Below are positions 42,638 through 52,223 of a stretch of DNA of 64,000 nt, in pieces (position 1 is the stretch's first letter; the number at the start of each line of letters is the position of its first letter). Location of the stretch: contig NZ_JAJUIS010000001.1 of assembly GCF_029267515.1 (NCBI RefSeq), positions 186,001 to 250,000 on the forward strand, written 5' to 3'. Under the pieces are notes generated by a model. It did not search any database and was not told the origin of the DNA. It was given only the letters and a program-made list of their open reading frames with translations. Both the position numbers and the translations under genes were made by a program. The DNA is from Seleniivibrio woodruffii. Lineage in GTDB: Bacteria > Chrysiogenota > Deferribacteres > Deferribacterales > Geovibrionaceae.

Positions 42638-43538
42638 CAGCAGACATACACCCCTGACAAATGTCCTTCAGGATGTGTTCAAAAGCACCATCTCCAGCAT
42701 GTCCATTGATAAAGACGTAAGCCTCTCCTTTGCACAGGTCAGCTCCGCAGGACCCGATGAGCTTACTTCCGGCTATGAGGAACAGACCCTTATCCTTATT
42801 ACGGAAGAAAACTCCGGAGCGGAAGCAGGTCTTATGTTCAACACTGCTGACATAACATACATGACAAATCTCATGATGATGATGGATGAACCCGGCAAGG
42901 AACAGCTTGAACCGGACGACAAGGATGCAATAAAAGAGTACGCATCTCAGCTTATGGCGGCATGTGGAGAACCTGTTAAAGATAAGACCGGAATTAAGGT
43001 TTCCTTCAGAATAGACGATGTAATGATTAATGATGCGCCTGCGCTTTTTCAGGCGGATGAATATATGATAGTGGACGCTTCCCTGGGCATAGGTTCAGTT
43101 AAGACCACTTTCCGCTTTTATACCGATATAACGCTTTTGAACGAGTTCGGCGGCGGCAGTTCTGCCGGTGCTGCGCTCAGCGAGGAACCGGATTTCGGAG
43201 CCGCTTTCAAGTTTCCCGACGATGAAGCGGGGATGCATATACCCGACATCGGCGGGGGCGGACACGGACACACTCCGGGCAACCTTGATCTGCTTCTTGA
43301 TATTGACGTTCCTGTAAGTGTAAAAATGGGTTCGACAAATATGTTTTTAAAGGATATTCTCACAATGGGATCGGGAAATATCATTGAACTGGACGAATCC
43401 GCAGACGAACCGGTTGAACTCGTGATTAACAATAAGGTCATCGCCAGAGGCGAGGTTGTTATTGTGGACGGCTATTTCGGTTTCCGTATAAAGGAAATTG
43501 TCAGCCGTGCCGAAAGGATTAAAAAATTAAAAGATTGA
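42618..43538 (+). CDS. fliN: Flagellar motor switch protein FliN/FliY-like with CheC-like N-terminal domain
   Basis: C-terminal DLLLDIDVPVSVKMGSTNMFLKDILTMGSGNIIELD; long N-terminal CheC-like region. Confidence 0.9.
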   Translation: MKTPLSDSRHTPLTNVLQDVFKSTISSMSIDKDVSLSFAQVSSAGPDELTSGYEEQTLILITEENSGAEAGLMFNTADITYMTNLMMMMDEPGKEQLEPDDKDAIKEYASQLMAACGEPVKDKTGIKVSFRIDDVMINDAPALFQADEYMIVDASLGIGSVKTTFRFYTDITLLNEFGGGSSAGAALSEEPDFGAAFKFPDDEAGMHIPDIGGGGHGHTPGNLDLLLDIDVPVSVKMGSTNMFLKDILTMGSGNIIELDESADEPVELVINNKVIARGEVVIVDGYFGFRIKEIVSRAERIKKLKD

Positions 43539-43595
43539 CAGTCACAACTGTTTTGGAAATAATATATTGTATATAAACAGGTGGAGGACCCGATA

Positions 43596-43973
43596 ATGGC
43601 TTATGACCATGTGATTATAACAGTTGACGATTCTTCAACGATGCGAAGAATCATCAAGAATACCCTCACCAAACTTGGTTTCACAAACGTTCTGGAAGCA
43701 GGTAACGGTGTGGAAGGTCTTGATGTTCTGGCAAAAAATGAAGTTGATTTGATAATCACCGACTGGAACATGCCTGAAATGGACGGTCTCACATTCGTTA
43801 AAACACTCAGAGCTAAGGACGAATACAAAGAGACCCCCATCCTTATGGTGACCACTGAGGCCGCCAAAGAAGATATCCTTACTGCGCTGCGCAGCGGAGT
43901 TAACAACTATGTTGTTAAACCGTTTACACCGGATACGCTTCAGGAGAAGGTTAACAAACTTCTGGGACTGTGA
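43596..43973 (+). CDS. cheY: Chemotaxis response regulator CheY
   Basis: Single REC domain; IITDWNMPEMDGL, VVKPFTPDTL; ATG at 43596 behind GGAGG. Confidence 0.94.
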   Translation: MAYDHVIITVDDSSTMRRIIKNTLTKLGFTNVLEAGNGVEGLDVLAKNEVDLIITDWNMPEMDGLTFVKTLRAKDEYKETPILMVTTEAAKEDILTALRSGVNNYVVKPFTPDTLQEKVNKLLGL

Positions 43974-43974
43974 T

Positions 43975-44607
43975 ATGTCTGATTATAAAGACATAAACGA
44001 ACTTCTGGACATAGCCAGAAACATCAACGAAGGAAATTATGACGTTGCAGGCGTTGACGTTAACGCTGAAAACGAGCTTTATCATATCGCACAGTATTTC
44101 AGCGAAGCCATAAACAAGCTGAAAGCCGTGTACGATACAGTGGAAGACAGCTATGAAGACCTTCCCGGTTTCGAAGACACTCTGAAAGCAATCATCGCAG
44201 ACTCAAAAACCGCCTCTGAAAACGTTCTCACATGCGTTGACAAGATAAATTTCATCACAGACGACATCAGGGAAAACATACAAACAATAAAAAATCAGGT
44301 CGCTGCCGGACAATACGGGCAGGCAGGCGGAATCATCGACAGACTCCGCGACAAAGCCCTCGGCGGACAGGACACCTGTTTTGATATCATAGCATCTCTG
44401 GAATTTCAGGATATCACCAAGCAAAAAATAGATAAACTTGTTAAAATAATCTATGATCTTCAGGAAAGACTGGCTCACCTTGTTCTTATGTTCGGAATCA
44501 AAGAGAACAGGATAGACGTTCAGATGCTTGACAAGATAAAAGACAAAAAAGACCTTTTAAAAGACCAGAATCTTGTTGACGAACTCCTTAAAGAGTTCGG
44601 TCAGTAA
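43975..44607 (+). CDS. cheZ: Protein phosphatase CheZ
   Basis: 210 aa helical; SLEFQDITKQKIDKLV matches CheZ catalytic DxxxQ helix; C-terminal LVDELLKEFGQ like the CheY-binding tail. Confidence 0.8.
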   Translation: MSDYKDINELLDIARNINEGNYDVAGVDVNAENELYHIAQYFSEAINKLKAVYDTVEDSYEDLPGFEDTLKAIIADSKTASENVLTCVDKINFITDDIRENIQTIKNQVAAGQYGQAGGIIDRLRDKALGGQDTCFDIIASLEFQDITKQKIDKLVKIIYDLQERLAHLVLMFGIKENRIDVQMLDKIKDKKDLLKDQNLVDELLKEFGQ

Positions 44608-44622
44608 GGTCCGGAGGACGCA

Positions 44623-46698
44623 ATGAACAACGAAATGCAGGACCTTGTACAGGACTTTATTCTTGAAACCGACGAAATAATCGAAAGTCTCGATCAGGAT
44701 CTTATCGAGCTTGAAAACAGAAAAAACGACTTTGATCTTCTGAATAAAATATTCAGGGCAGCGCATACCATGAAGGGCGCCTCCTCATTCCTCGGCTTCG
44801 ACAAAATGAGCAGCGTTACCCACCATGCCGAAGAGATTCTCAACAAGCTGAGAAAGAACGAAATGCAGGTAACACCCGAAATAATGGACGTTCTGCTTGA
44901 ATTCGTTGACGTTACAAAGACAATTCTTTCGGATATCAAAAACGGCACCAATACCGCAGTGACAGACGAAATAGTTGCGAAACTCAAACTTGCCAACGAA
45001 GGCAGACTCGGAATGGGCGGCGGCGGCGCATCCGCTTCGTCCAACGCAAAAAAAGAGAGCGTCGAGCAGGTGAAAAAAGCCGCTGTTGCCGTTGAGCAGA
45101 CCATACGCGTGGACGTATCCCGCCTCGACTCGCTCATGAACCTTGTTGGAGAGCTTGTTCTCAGCCGTAACCGTATCGGTCAGATTTCCGGCGAGCTTGA
45201 AAAGAAATTCGAAGGTGAATATCTGGTCGAACAGCTTATGGAGACCACATCACAGATAGGTCTCATCTCCACAGAGCTTCAGCTTGCGGTGATGAAAACA
45301 AGAATGGTTCCCATCGGCAAAGTTTTCAACAAATTCCCCCGCATGGTTCGCGACCTCTGCCGCGACATGCAGAAAGATATAGACCTTGTCATAACAGGTG
45401 AAGAAACCGAACTTGATAAATCCGTTGTGGAAGAGATCGGCGACCCGCTTATGCACATGATAAGAAACGCTGTTGACCACGGTGTCGAAATTCCAGCGGA
45501 AAGACGCAAAAAAGGCAAACCCGACAAAGGTATCGTTAACCTCTCCGCTTATCACGAAGGCAACCACATCGTCGTTGAGATTAAAGACGACGGTAAGGGT
45601 CTCGACCCCGACATGCTTAAAAAGAAAGCTGTTGAAAAGAACGTCATTTCTCAGGAAGAGGCAAAAAACATGGATAACGAGACCGCATACGGTCTTATCT
45701 TCCGCCCCGGCTTCTCAACTGCGGCTCAGATAACCGACGTTTCAGGACGCGGCGTCGGCATGGACGTTGTTAAGACAAACATTGAAAAACTGAACGGTAT
45801 CATAAATATAGAATCAGAGATCGGACACGGTACACGCTTCAAGATGAAGCTGCCCCTTACACTCGCCATCATTCAGGCACTCCTTGTGGAAGTGTCCGGC
45901 GAAGTACTCGCAATCCCGCTTGTTTCCGTTATAGAGACTGTGCGTATAAACGAAAAACAGATACACAGCTTTGAAGGACGCGAAGTTCTTAAACTCCGCG
46001 ATTCCGTACTCAGCCTTATCCGTCTGAACGAGATTTACGAGTTTCAGGAATCCTATGACGAGGATATATACGTCGTCGTCGTCGGTATAGCTGAAAAGCG
46101 TCTCGGTTTCATAGTAAACAAACTTGTCGGACAGGAAGAGATTGTTATCAAATCTCTCGGCGAATACCTCAGTGGAAATGAAGGCATCGCAGGTGCCACA
46201 ATCATGGGTGACGGCCGCGTAAGGCTCATCATAGACGTTGCAGGCGTAATGGAGATAGCCTCCAAAATGCCCAGAAGGTTCAGACAAAAGAAGAAAGCCG
46301 ACTCCGGCAGAAAGAGCAACAACAAGATAACAGTTATGATAATCGACGATTCCGCCACCGACCGCAAGATAATCAGCAGGCTGCTCACATCCACCGGCTG
46401 GATGGAGACCAAAGAGGTTACAAGCGGTAAGGACGCCATAAAAGTCATAGACAAGGTTGACCCCGATATCGTCATTACGGACATCATGATGCCCGATATG
46501 GACGGTTACGAGGTAGCCCGCAGCCTCAGAGAAAAAGGCTACGACAAGCCCATTATCGCAGCATCAGGCAGGTCGGAGATTTCCGAGCGCAAAAAGATTT
46601 CGGCGGCAGGCATCGACGCTTTCCTCCTGAAGCCTCTGAACATGCAGATGCTGATGGATAAGATCGATGAGCTTATGGCGAACTCTTCTAACTCTTAG
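44623..46698 (+). CDS. cheA: Chemotaxis histidine kinase CheA with C-terminal receiver domain
   Basis: Hpt AAHTMKGASSFLGF, HATPase, CheW-like domain, then ITVMIIDDSATDRKIISRLL REC domain. Confidence 0.97.
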   Translation: MNNEMQDLVQDFILETDEIIESLDQDLIELENRKNDFDLLNKIFRAAHTMKGASSFLGFDKMSSVTHHAEEILNKLRKNEMQVTPEIMDVLLEFVDVTKTILSDIKNGTNTAVTDEIVAKLKLANEGRLGMGGGGASASSNAKKESVEQVKKAAVAVEQTIRVDVSRLDSLMNLVGELVLSRNRIGQISGELEKKFEGEYLVEQLMETTSQIGLISTELQLAVMKTRMVPIGKVFNKFPRMVRDLCRDMQKDIDLVITGEETELDKSVVEEIGDPLMHMIRNAVDHGVEIPAERRKKGKPDKGIVNLSAYHEGNHIVVEIKDDGKGLDPDMLKKKAVEKNVISQEEAKNMDNETAYGLIFRPGFSTAAQITDVSGRGVGMDVVKTNIEKLNGIINIESEIGHGTRFKMKLPLTLAIIQALLVEVSGEVLAIPLVSVIETVRINEKQIHSFEGREVLKLRDSVLSLIRLNEIYEFQESYDEDIYVVVVGIAEKRLGFIVNKLVGQEEIVIKSLGEYLSGNEGIAGATIMGDGRVRLIIDVAGVMEIASKMPRRFRQKKKADSGRKSNNKITVMIIDDSATDRKIISRLLTSTGWMETKEVTSGKDAIKVIDKVDPDIVITDIMMPDMDGYEVARSLREKGYDKPIIAASGRSEISERKKISAAGIDAFLLKPLNMQMLMDKIDELMANSSNS

Positions 46699-46987
46699 TT
46701 TAGTATTAATATTTTGCCGTACAGCAACGGCTAAAATTTATATTTACGAGGTGGTCACGGAAACACGGCGTTTCCAGACCGCCTCGAAACTCCAACCCAC
46801 CGCATTTTTGCACTATTACGGCGGAAAAGATATTATTTACGAACTGACCGTCGTTGACGTCGTAAAAGGTGACGATTTTGAAGCAGCAGCAAAACAATTT
46901 AAACTTGATGAAAACAATTACCGTGACCTTTCTCCGAAGCATTCTAAGCCTAATTCTGATTTCCGTCGTTTTATCTGGTGGAGATAG
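46667..46987 (+). CDS. Small secreted hypothetical protein
   Basis: 106 aa; signal peptide LLTLSLVLIFCRTATA; overlaps both the cheA 3' end and the next gene. Confidence 0.6.
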   Translation: MSLWRTLLTLSLVLIFCRTATAKIYIYEVVTETRRFQTASKLQPTAFLHYYGGKDIIYELTVVDVVKGDDFEAAAKQFKLDENNYRDLSPKHSKPNSDFRRFIWWR

Positions 46988-47807
46988 TTTCGCAAACGAA
47001 CGCAAATTTTACCGCGTTATTATTTCCCGCCCGGATTCGAACATGACGACACAAATGCGTGTATGGGCGGAATCTGAAGAGGAAGCCAGAGAGAACGTAG
47101 CTCTCAACGGATGGCAGATACTCTCCATTGAAGAATCCGCTCCGGGGGCACCCTATAACCCCAACATAAATACATCAAGAGGAACGGATGCCGCACAGAC
47201 GGCGCCTTCCGACCACGAAGTAAATGTTACGAAACTGGGCGAAGGCGACATTCAGCCCATAGGCAAACTGTCTGTCAAAGACGGTTCCGACGTGGATTTC
47301 AAACTTAAACCCGGTCCCTGCCAGACCCTTGTCAAACTGGTGGTAAACGGTGAACAGGTGGATGTTTCCGACAGCTATTCACTTAAAAACATCAAAAAAG
47401 ACACCTATGTTGTGGCTGTTTTTGAAAAGAACGGTAAAGAATGCGACTCCAACGGGATCAGGGACAAAGACCTGAAAGAGGTCGGCATAATCTATTTCGA
47501 CCTTGGCAAGTTCAATACTAAACTGACACAGGACAACATCAATACCATCAGATCTCTGAACAAAAATAAAAAATATGTCATCATCGGTCACACAGACGAT
47601 GTGAGAGTTATACCCAACGTAGAATACAAAGACAACATAGAGCTTTCCAATAAAAGAGCCGCCTTTGTTAAAGCAAAAATACTCCAAAACGGACTGCCAG
47701 GATCAACAATAAAAATGATGGGAATGGGTCCGGCATATCCCGTCGCACCCAACAGACCACAAGGACAGCCGTTAAACAGGCGCGCAGTGATATATGAGCG
47801 AAGATAA
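46908..47807 (+). CDS. Secreted OmpA-family C-terminal domain protein
   Basis: Signal peptide MKTITVTFLRSILSLILISVVLSGGDSFA; IIGHTDDVRVIPN...LSNKRAAFVKAKI...NRRAVIY. Confidence 0.82.
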   Translation: MKTITVTFLRSILSLILISVVLSGGDSFANERKFYRVIISRPDSNMTTQMRVWAESEEEARENVALNGWQILSIEESAPGAPYNPNINTSRGTDAAQTAPSDHEVNVTKLGEGDIQPIGKLSVKDGSDVDFKLKPGPCQTLVKLVVNGEQVDVSDSYSLKNIKKDTYVVAVFEKNGKECDSNGIRDKDLKEVGIIYFDLGKFNTKLTQDNINTIRSLNKNKKYVIIGHTDDVRVIPNVEYKDNIELSNKRAAFVKAKILQNGLPGSTIKMMGMGPAYPVAPNRPQGQPLNRRAVIYERR

Positions 47808-48777
47808 CGGCGAACAGAAAATAACCTATCAGGACTTCTTTAACATAAAACTTAACAAGTTTTATGAATATGTTACAGAAGTCATGCATGATTTTACCTT
47901 CACAGTCCACAGAAGTATCAAGGACGAGGAGAGTAAACGCAGAATAGAGCTCTGGCGGTCGTCTAAAAGCGAAGAATCAGCAATGGTCTGGATTGAGATA
48001 GCCAGAAACGGTGAGGAAATTGACAGATTCGTATCCTCAGACGTTCTTAGAACCATGAACGAAGAGGGACTTACAAAACTCTTTTTCTTCACAAATTCAA
48101 ACCTCGACGACGACACAAGGGATATACTTGACGGAAAAAACCACTACATCTTCACACCCGCTGACATTATAGAGACCCTTGAAGCGCTTGATATGAAGCG
48201 TGTGCCCACAAAAGCTGTTAAGAGACGGAAAACCGTAAAAATAGCTTCAGGTTTTTTCCAGATACGCAACTATCTGAAACAAAACCCGCCGAAAGGCAAA
48301 AAGGTATTCGTGAACACCAGTACCCTTTCCGATATGTGCGACCATTACGTGGTGATGTCACGACAGATTCTTAACGATATAGATCGCATCGACGATATTA
48401 ATAACATGAGTCCGGAGCTGAAGGACAGATTTAAACGTGTTCAGGCAAAGCTGCTTCCGGAGCTTCGCAAAACACTCTTCTATAAGTTCACAGACAGATT
48501 TGAATACCTCGCTCAGACCATTTATAACGTACAGGAGAGCCTGATAATCTATATCGGTGCGCTCATAGAGATGGAATCCGAAGATGAACTTAACAACTCC
48601 CGCGAGAGGATAGAAAGGGAGCTTGGCGTCCTTAAAGAGATCGACGCGAAACTGGAGGAGTTTTACAACGAACAGATGAGCAAGGCGGAAAGCCTCAGCT
48701 ACAGACTGCTTTACACCTCCATAGGTATTATAGTTTTCATGGCGGCGTTTTTCGGCATTATGATGTTAAAAAAGTAA
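47794..48777 (+). CDS. Tail-anchored membrane protein with Mrr-like N-terminal domain
   Basis: N-terminal IELWRSSKSEESAMVWIEIARNGEEIDRF...GLTKLFFFTNSNLDDDTRDIL...ADIIETLEAL; single C-terminal TM LLYTSIGIIVFMAAFFGIMML. Confidence 0.6.
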   Translation: MSEDNGEQKITYQDFFNIKLNKFYEYVTEVMHDFTFTVHRSIKDEESKRRIELWRSSKSEESAMVWIEIARNGEEIDRFVSSDVLRTMNEEGLTKLFFFTNSNLDDDTRDILDGKNHYIFTPADIIETLEALDMKRVPTKAVKRRKTVKIASGFFQIRNYLKQNPPKGKKVFVNTSTLSDMCDHYVVMSRQILNDIDRIDDINNMSPELKDRFKRVQAKLLPELRKTLFYKFTDRFEYLAQTIYNVQESLIIYIGALIEMESEDELNNSRERIERELGVLKEIDAKLEEFYNEQMSKAESLSYRLLYTSIGIIVFMAAFFGIMMLKK

Positions 48778-48834
48778 AATATACCCGAAAGGTATGTTTA
48801 TATAAATGCAAATAGTTTGATTTTTTAAAGATTA

Positions 48835-48862
48835 TAATTTAAAATTACATAATTTTAAATTA
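48835..48862. promoter_or_regulatory. Perfect 13-bp inverted repeat, candidate operator
   Basis: TAATTTAAAATTA-CA-TAATTTTAAATTA in the leader of the PP2C gene. Confidence 0.45.
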
Positions 48863-48894
48863 CTTAGCTCGAAAAGAACGCACCGTAGGGCAAA

Positions 48895-50469
48895 ATGGAA
48901 TACATCAAAGAGATATTAAACTACATCAGCGAAGTGGTGTTTGTCGTAAACGACAAATATCAGATACAGTATTGCAGCCCGCAGGTGAAAAACCTCACAG
49001 GCAAGCCGCCGGAGAAGATGAACGGCAAGAAATGCCATATGGTTCTTTTCAACAAAATGGAACCCTGCAAAGACTGCCAGCTCCAAAAGCTGCGTGAAAA
49101 CAGGATTCCGATTGATATCGAACACGATACCATAACACACAGAGGATTCCGCAAACTCCTTTCGGCAAAGTTCATCACTCTGCCCAACGGCACCTATGCG
49201 GAGATACTGACGGATATCACCAGCACAAAAAAGCTGATAGACAAGCTGACACGCCATTCAAAAGAGCTGAAGGCGTCCAACGTTATCCTTAACCTTAAAA
49301 GAAAGGAAACAGAGAAGGAGCACCGCTTCATTCTTAAAACCATAAACTCTCTGAACGACGGCGTTATGGTTGTTAATCCAGACCTCTCCATCAACATGTC
49401 CAACACGGCGCTTCAGGAAATATGCGGACTTTTCCATGTAAGCATGTCCACCATAAAGTGCTACGAAGTTTACGGCTATACAGAACAATGCAAAGACTGC
49501 CCCCTGCTGGATCCGAAAAACGTCCGGTCATTCCGTGAGGCAGGCGGTAAGAAACTGACCGTAACCATGAACCACTTCGACAAATACATTGTCGAATCAT
49601 TAAGGGACACAACAAAAGAACTGAAACTTATTGAAGAGATAAAGACCCAGCAGAGCGTTCTGCAGGAGAAACAGCGGCAGATGGCGCTTCTGAACGAAGA
49701 CCTGCTGCGGATGAACGATAAACTTAAAACAGCCCATAAGATAATAGATGAAGAGCTTATGCAGGTGGGGCAGATTCAGGCGAGTCTGCTTCCGGAAAAG
49801 CTGCCCGAAATACCCGGATATGATTTCGGCGCTTTTTATACCCCTGCGGAACATGCAGGCGGCGATTATTACGACTGTATCGAGATGAGCAACGGCTACT
49901 GGGGTCTGGGCGTGGCGGACGTTTCCGGTCACGGCATCCCCGCATCCGTTATCATGGCGATAACACGCGCCATAATGCGTTCCTACACATATGACATCAT
50001 CTCCTCGTCGGAGGCTGTTGCCATGGTGAACGAGATCCTCTGCGACAACATCCATACCAACGATTTTGTCACAATGTTCTATCTTGTTCTTGATTCTGCT
50101 AAAGGCGTTTGCAATTTTGCAAGCGCGGGACACAACCCTTTGCTGCTGTATGACAAGTCTGAAATGCTGGTTAAAAAAGTTTCTGCCCACGGAATGTTCC
50201 TCGGAGCGTTTGATATGGTAGAATATGAAGAGGGCACACTGACGCTGGACAGCGGAGACATAGTTTTCATGTACACAGACGGTCTGAACGAAGCTATGAA
50301 CAGAAACCGCGAACAGTACGGCTATGACCAGCTTATTTCAAAAATCATGATGTTTTCGGCGCTCCCTGTAAGCGAGATGATCGACAACATCATGGAGGAT
50401 GTCAGAGCATTTACACAGGGTCACCCCTTTGAAGATGATATCACGATACTGGCTTTTAAAAAACTTTAG
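48895..50469 (+). CDS. PAS-domain SpoIIE/PP2C serine phosphatase
   Basis: PAS-like domains with CKDC motifs; YTPAEHAGGDYYDCIEM, GVADVSGHGIPASVIMA, MYTDGLNEAMN. Confidence 0.9.
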   Translation: MEYIKEILNYISEVVFVVNDKYQIQYCSPQVKNLTGKPPEKMNGKKCHMVLFNKMEPCKDCQLQKLRENRIPIDIEHDTITHRGFRKLLSAKFITLPNGTYAEILTDITSTKKLIDKLTRHSKELKASNVILNLKRKETEKEHRFILKTINSLNDGVMVVNPDLSINMSNTALQEICGLFHVSMSTIKCYEVYGYTEQCKDCPLLDPKNVRSFREAGGKKLTVTMNHFDKYIVESLRDTTKELKLIEEIKTQQSVLQEKQRQMALLNEDLLRMNDKLKTAHKIIDEELMQVGQIQASLLPEKLPEIPGYDFGAFYTPAEHAGGDYYDCIEMSNGYWGLGVADVSGHGIPASVIMAITRAIMRSYTYDIISSSEAVAMVNEILCDNIHTNDFVTMFYLVLDSAKGVCNFASAGHNPLLLYDKSEMLVKKVSAHGMFLGAFDMVEYEEGTLTLDSGDIVFMYTDGLNEAMNRNREQYGYDQLISKIMMFSALPVSEMIDNIMEDVRAFTQGHPFEDDITILAFKKL

Positions 50470-50480
50470 GAGGATCTTAG

Positions 50481-50801
50481 ATGTTTGATGTACAGGATAA
50501 CGGCGGAAAAAAAGTTGTTTTTGTTAAAGGCGAAGTGAACGCACAGACGGGAAGCGAGCTGAAAAAAGGCATACTGGACCTCTATAACTCCGCTTCATCA
50601 GTAGTAATCTCTTTCAAAGGCGTTGTATATATGAACAGCTCCGGTCTCAGAGAGATAATCGACCTGCTGAAAAGCGTTAACAAACTTAAAAAAGAGCTGA
50701 AACTCTGCGAAATGTCAGCTGATATCCGCGAAATGTTCACCTTCACAGGTCTGGACAAAGTTTTCAAGATATACGATACGCAAGCTCAAGCACTGGGGTA
50801 A
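50481..50801 (+). CDS. STAS-domain anti-sigma factor antagonist
   Basis: VVYMNSSGLREIIDLLK STAS phosphorylation motif. Confidence 0.9.
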   Translation: MFDVQDNGGKKVVFVKGEVNAQTGSELKKGILDLYNSASSVVISFKGVVYMNSSGLREIIDLLKSVNKLKKELKLCEMSADIREMFTFTGLDKVFKIYDTQAQALG

Positions 50802-50804
50802 TAT

Positions 50805-52223
50805 ATGTCTTATAAATTCACCCGATACGGTGATTTCCTCAAGATAATGGTGGAACAGGATGCCCCTTTCAAAGACCTTGAAGATGCCGCGCGCGAAATC
50901 GTGAACCTTAAAGATCTCAGGCGTATCAGTCTTGATCTGAAAAACTGCTACTACATCCAGAGTAAGGCACTCGCGGCGCTCATAGCCATGAAAAAGAACT
51001 CTGTCAAAATCGGTGCAGAGTTCATCATTTCAAACGTTTGCGATAACGTTTATCAGGTCATGGAAATGGCGAACCTTACGTCTTATTTCACCATAGAAGA
51101 GGACTTCTCCTCATACACACCCGATGAGCTGATGGAAAAATTCTTTCAGCCTGATTATGCAGACAGAGTTTCGGACTTTATAGCCGGTTCGTATTCCGAT
51201 GAATTCCGCGCAAAGCTCCTTGAAATACTGGAAATGCCCGAACCCGAACTCAAATTTTACGCTATCCTTACAATGGGAAAGGCTCACGACTACAGCGCAG
51301 AGGAACGCATCAAACAGGAGTTGGACAGCGATATCCCGCTTATCGTCAAGGCTTCGGTTCTTGTTCTCGGCTGGTTTGGGGATTCAGGAAGCAAACAGAA
51401 GATTTATCAGGTACTTGAAACCGGAAACGAAGAGGTTGCTGAGGCTGCTGCGGCTTCAATTTCGCTGCTCAGCGACGAATCTGACGCCGAGAGACTCGGC
51501 AGGCTGCTCTCCAGCCACAGCAAGGTCATCCGCATAGCCGCTATTCAGGCTATGACGCTGATAAACGACGACAACTGTTTCGGGCTGCTTAAAGAAGCCC
51601 TGGACAATGAACAGGATGACGATGTTAAGGCAGTGCTCATCCGCGCCGTTTCATCCTTCAACAAAAGCGGAGTATCCGACATCCTCATAAAGGGGCTGGA
51701 CAGCAAATCCATAAAAATACGCGAGGCTTCTGCCGGCGGACTTGCAAAAATAAGAGCCAAGGACAAACTTGAAGATATAATTTCGCGAATCACCGATACA
51801 GACGCATGGGTCGGCTATTTTGCTGTTAAAGCGTGCGGAGATATATGTTCCGCTTCCGAAGCCGACAGGCTCATGAACAGCTACGACAAGGTTGAGGAAA
51901 ACGTAAAGCTCGCCATTGTCGAGGCGCTGGGTAAGATTCCCGGTGATTTCAGCGATTTCTATATGAGTATTCTGGACAACGGAAACGAGGATATCCGCAA
52001 GGAAGTGCTCTCCTCACTTCTCCACGACAACAGGGAGAACGCAAAGGAAGCAGCACTCAACCTTTTCGCAAACGACTCAAGCTGGATTGTGCGCTACAAA
52101 GCTCTGGAAATTCTTGAACAGCTCCGTCCGGAAGGATTCAGGGCTATGCTCACATCAAGGCTGGCTGTTGACGACAGCAAGTATGTTAAAGACAAGATAC
52201 AGGCTGTACTGGAAGAAATATGA
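50805..52223 (+). CDS. STAS-like domain fused to HEAT repeats
   Basis: N-terminal LDLKNCYYIQSKALAALIAMKKN; then repeated HEAT-type helices (VIRIAAIQAMTLI, KIREASAGGLAKI, WIVRYKALEILEQL). Confidence 0.8.
   Translation: MSYKFTRYGDFLKIMVEQDAPFKDLEDAAREIVNLKDLRRISLDLKNCYYIQSKALAALIAMKKNSVKIGAEFIISNVCDNVYQVMEMANLTSYFTIEEDFSSYTPDELMEKFFQPDYADRVSDFIAGSYSDEFRAKLLEILEMPEPELKFYAILTMGKAHDYSAEERIKQELDSDIPLIVKASVLVLGWFGDSGSKQKIYQVLETGNEEVAEAAAASISLLSDESDAERLGRLLSSHSKVIRIAAIQAMTLINDDNCFGLLKEALDNEQDDDVKAVLIRAVSSFNKSGVSDILIKGLDSKSIKIREASAGGLAKIRAKDKLEDIISRITDTDAWVGYFAVKACGDICSASEADRLMNSYDKVEENVKLAIVEALGKIPGDFSDFYMSILDNGNEDIRKEVLSSLLHDNRENAKEAALNLFANDSSWIVRYKALEILEQLRPEGFRAMLTSRLAVDDSKYVKDKIQAVLEEI

Noticed and set aside
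49600-50190. 196-aa minus-strand ORF within the PP2C gene
   Set aside because: Antisense to a well-supported PP2C phosphatase and without domain signals.
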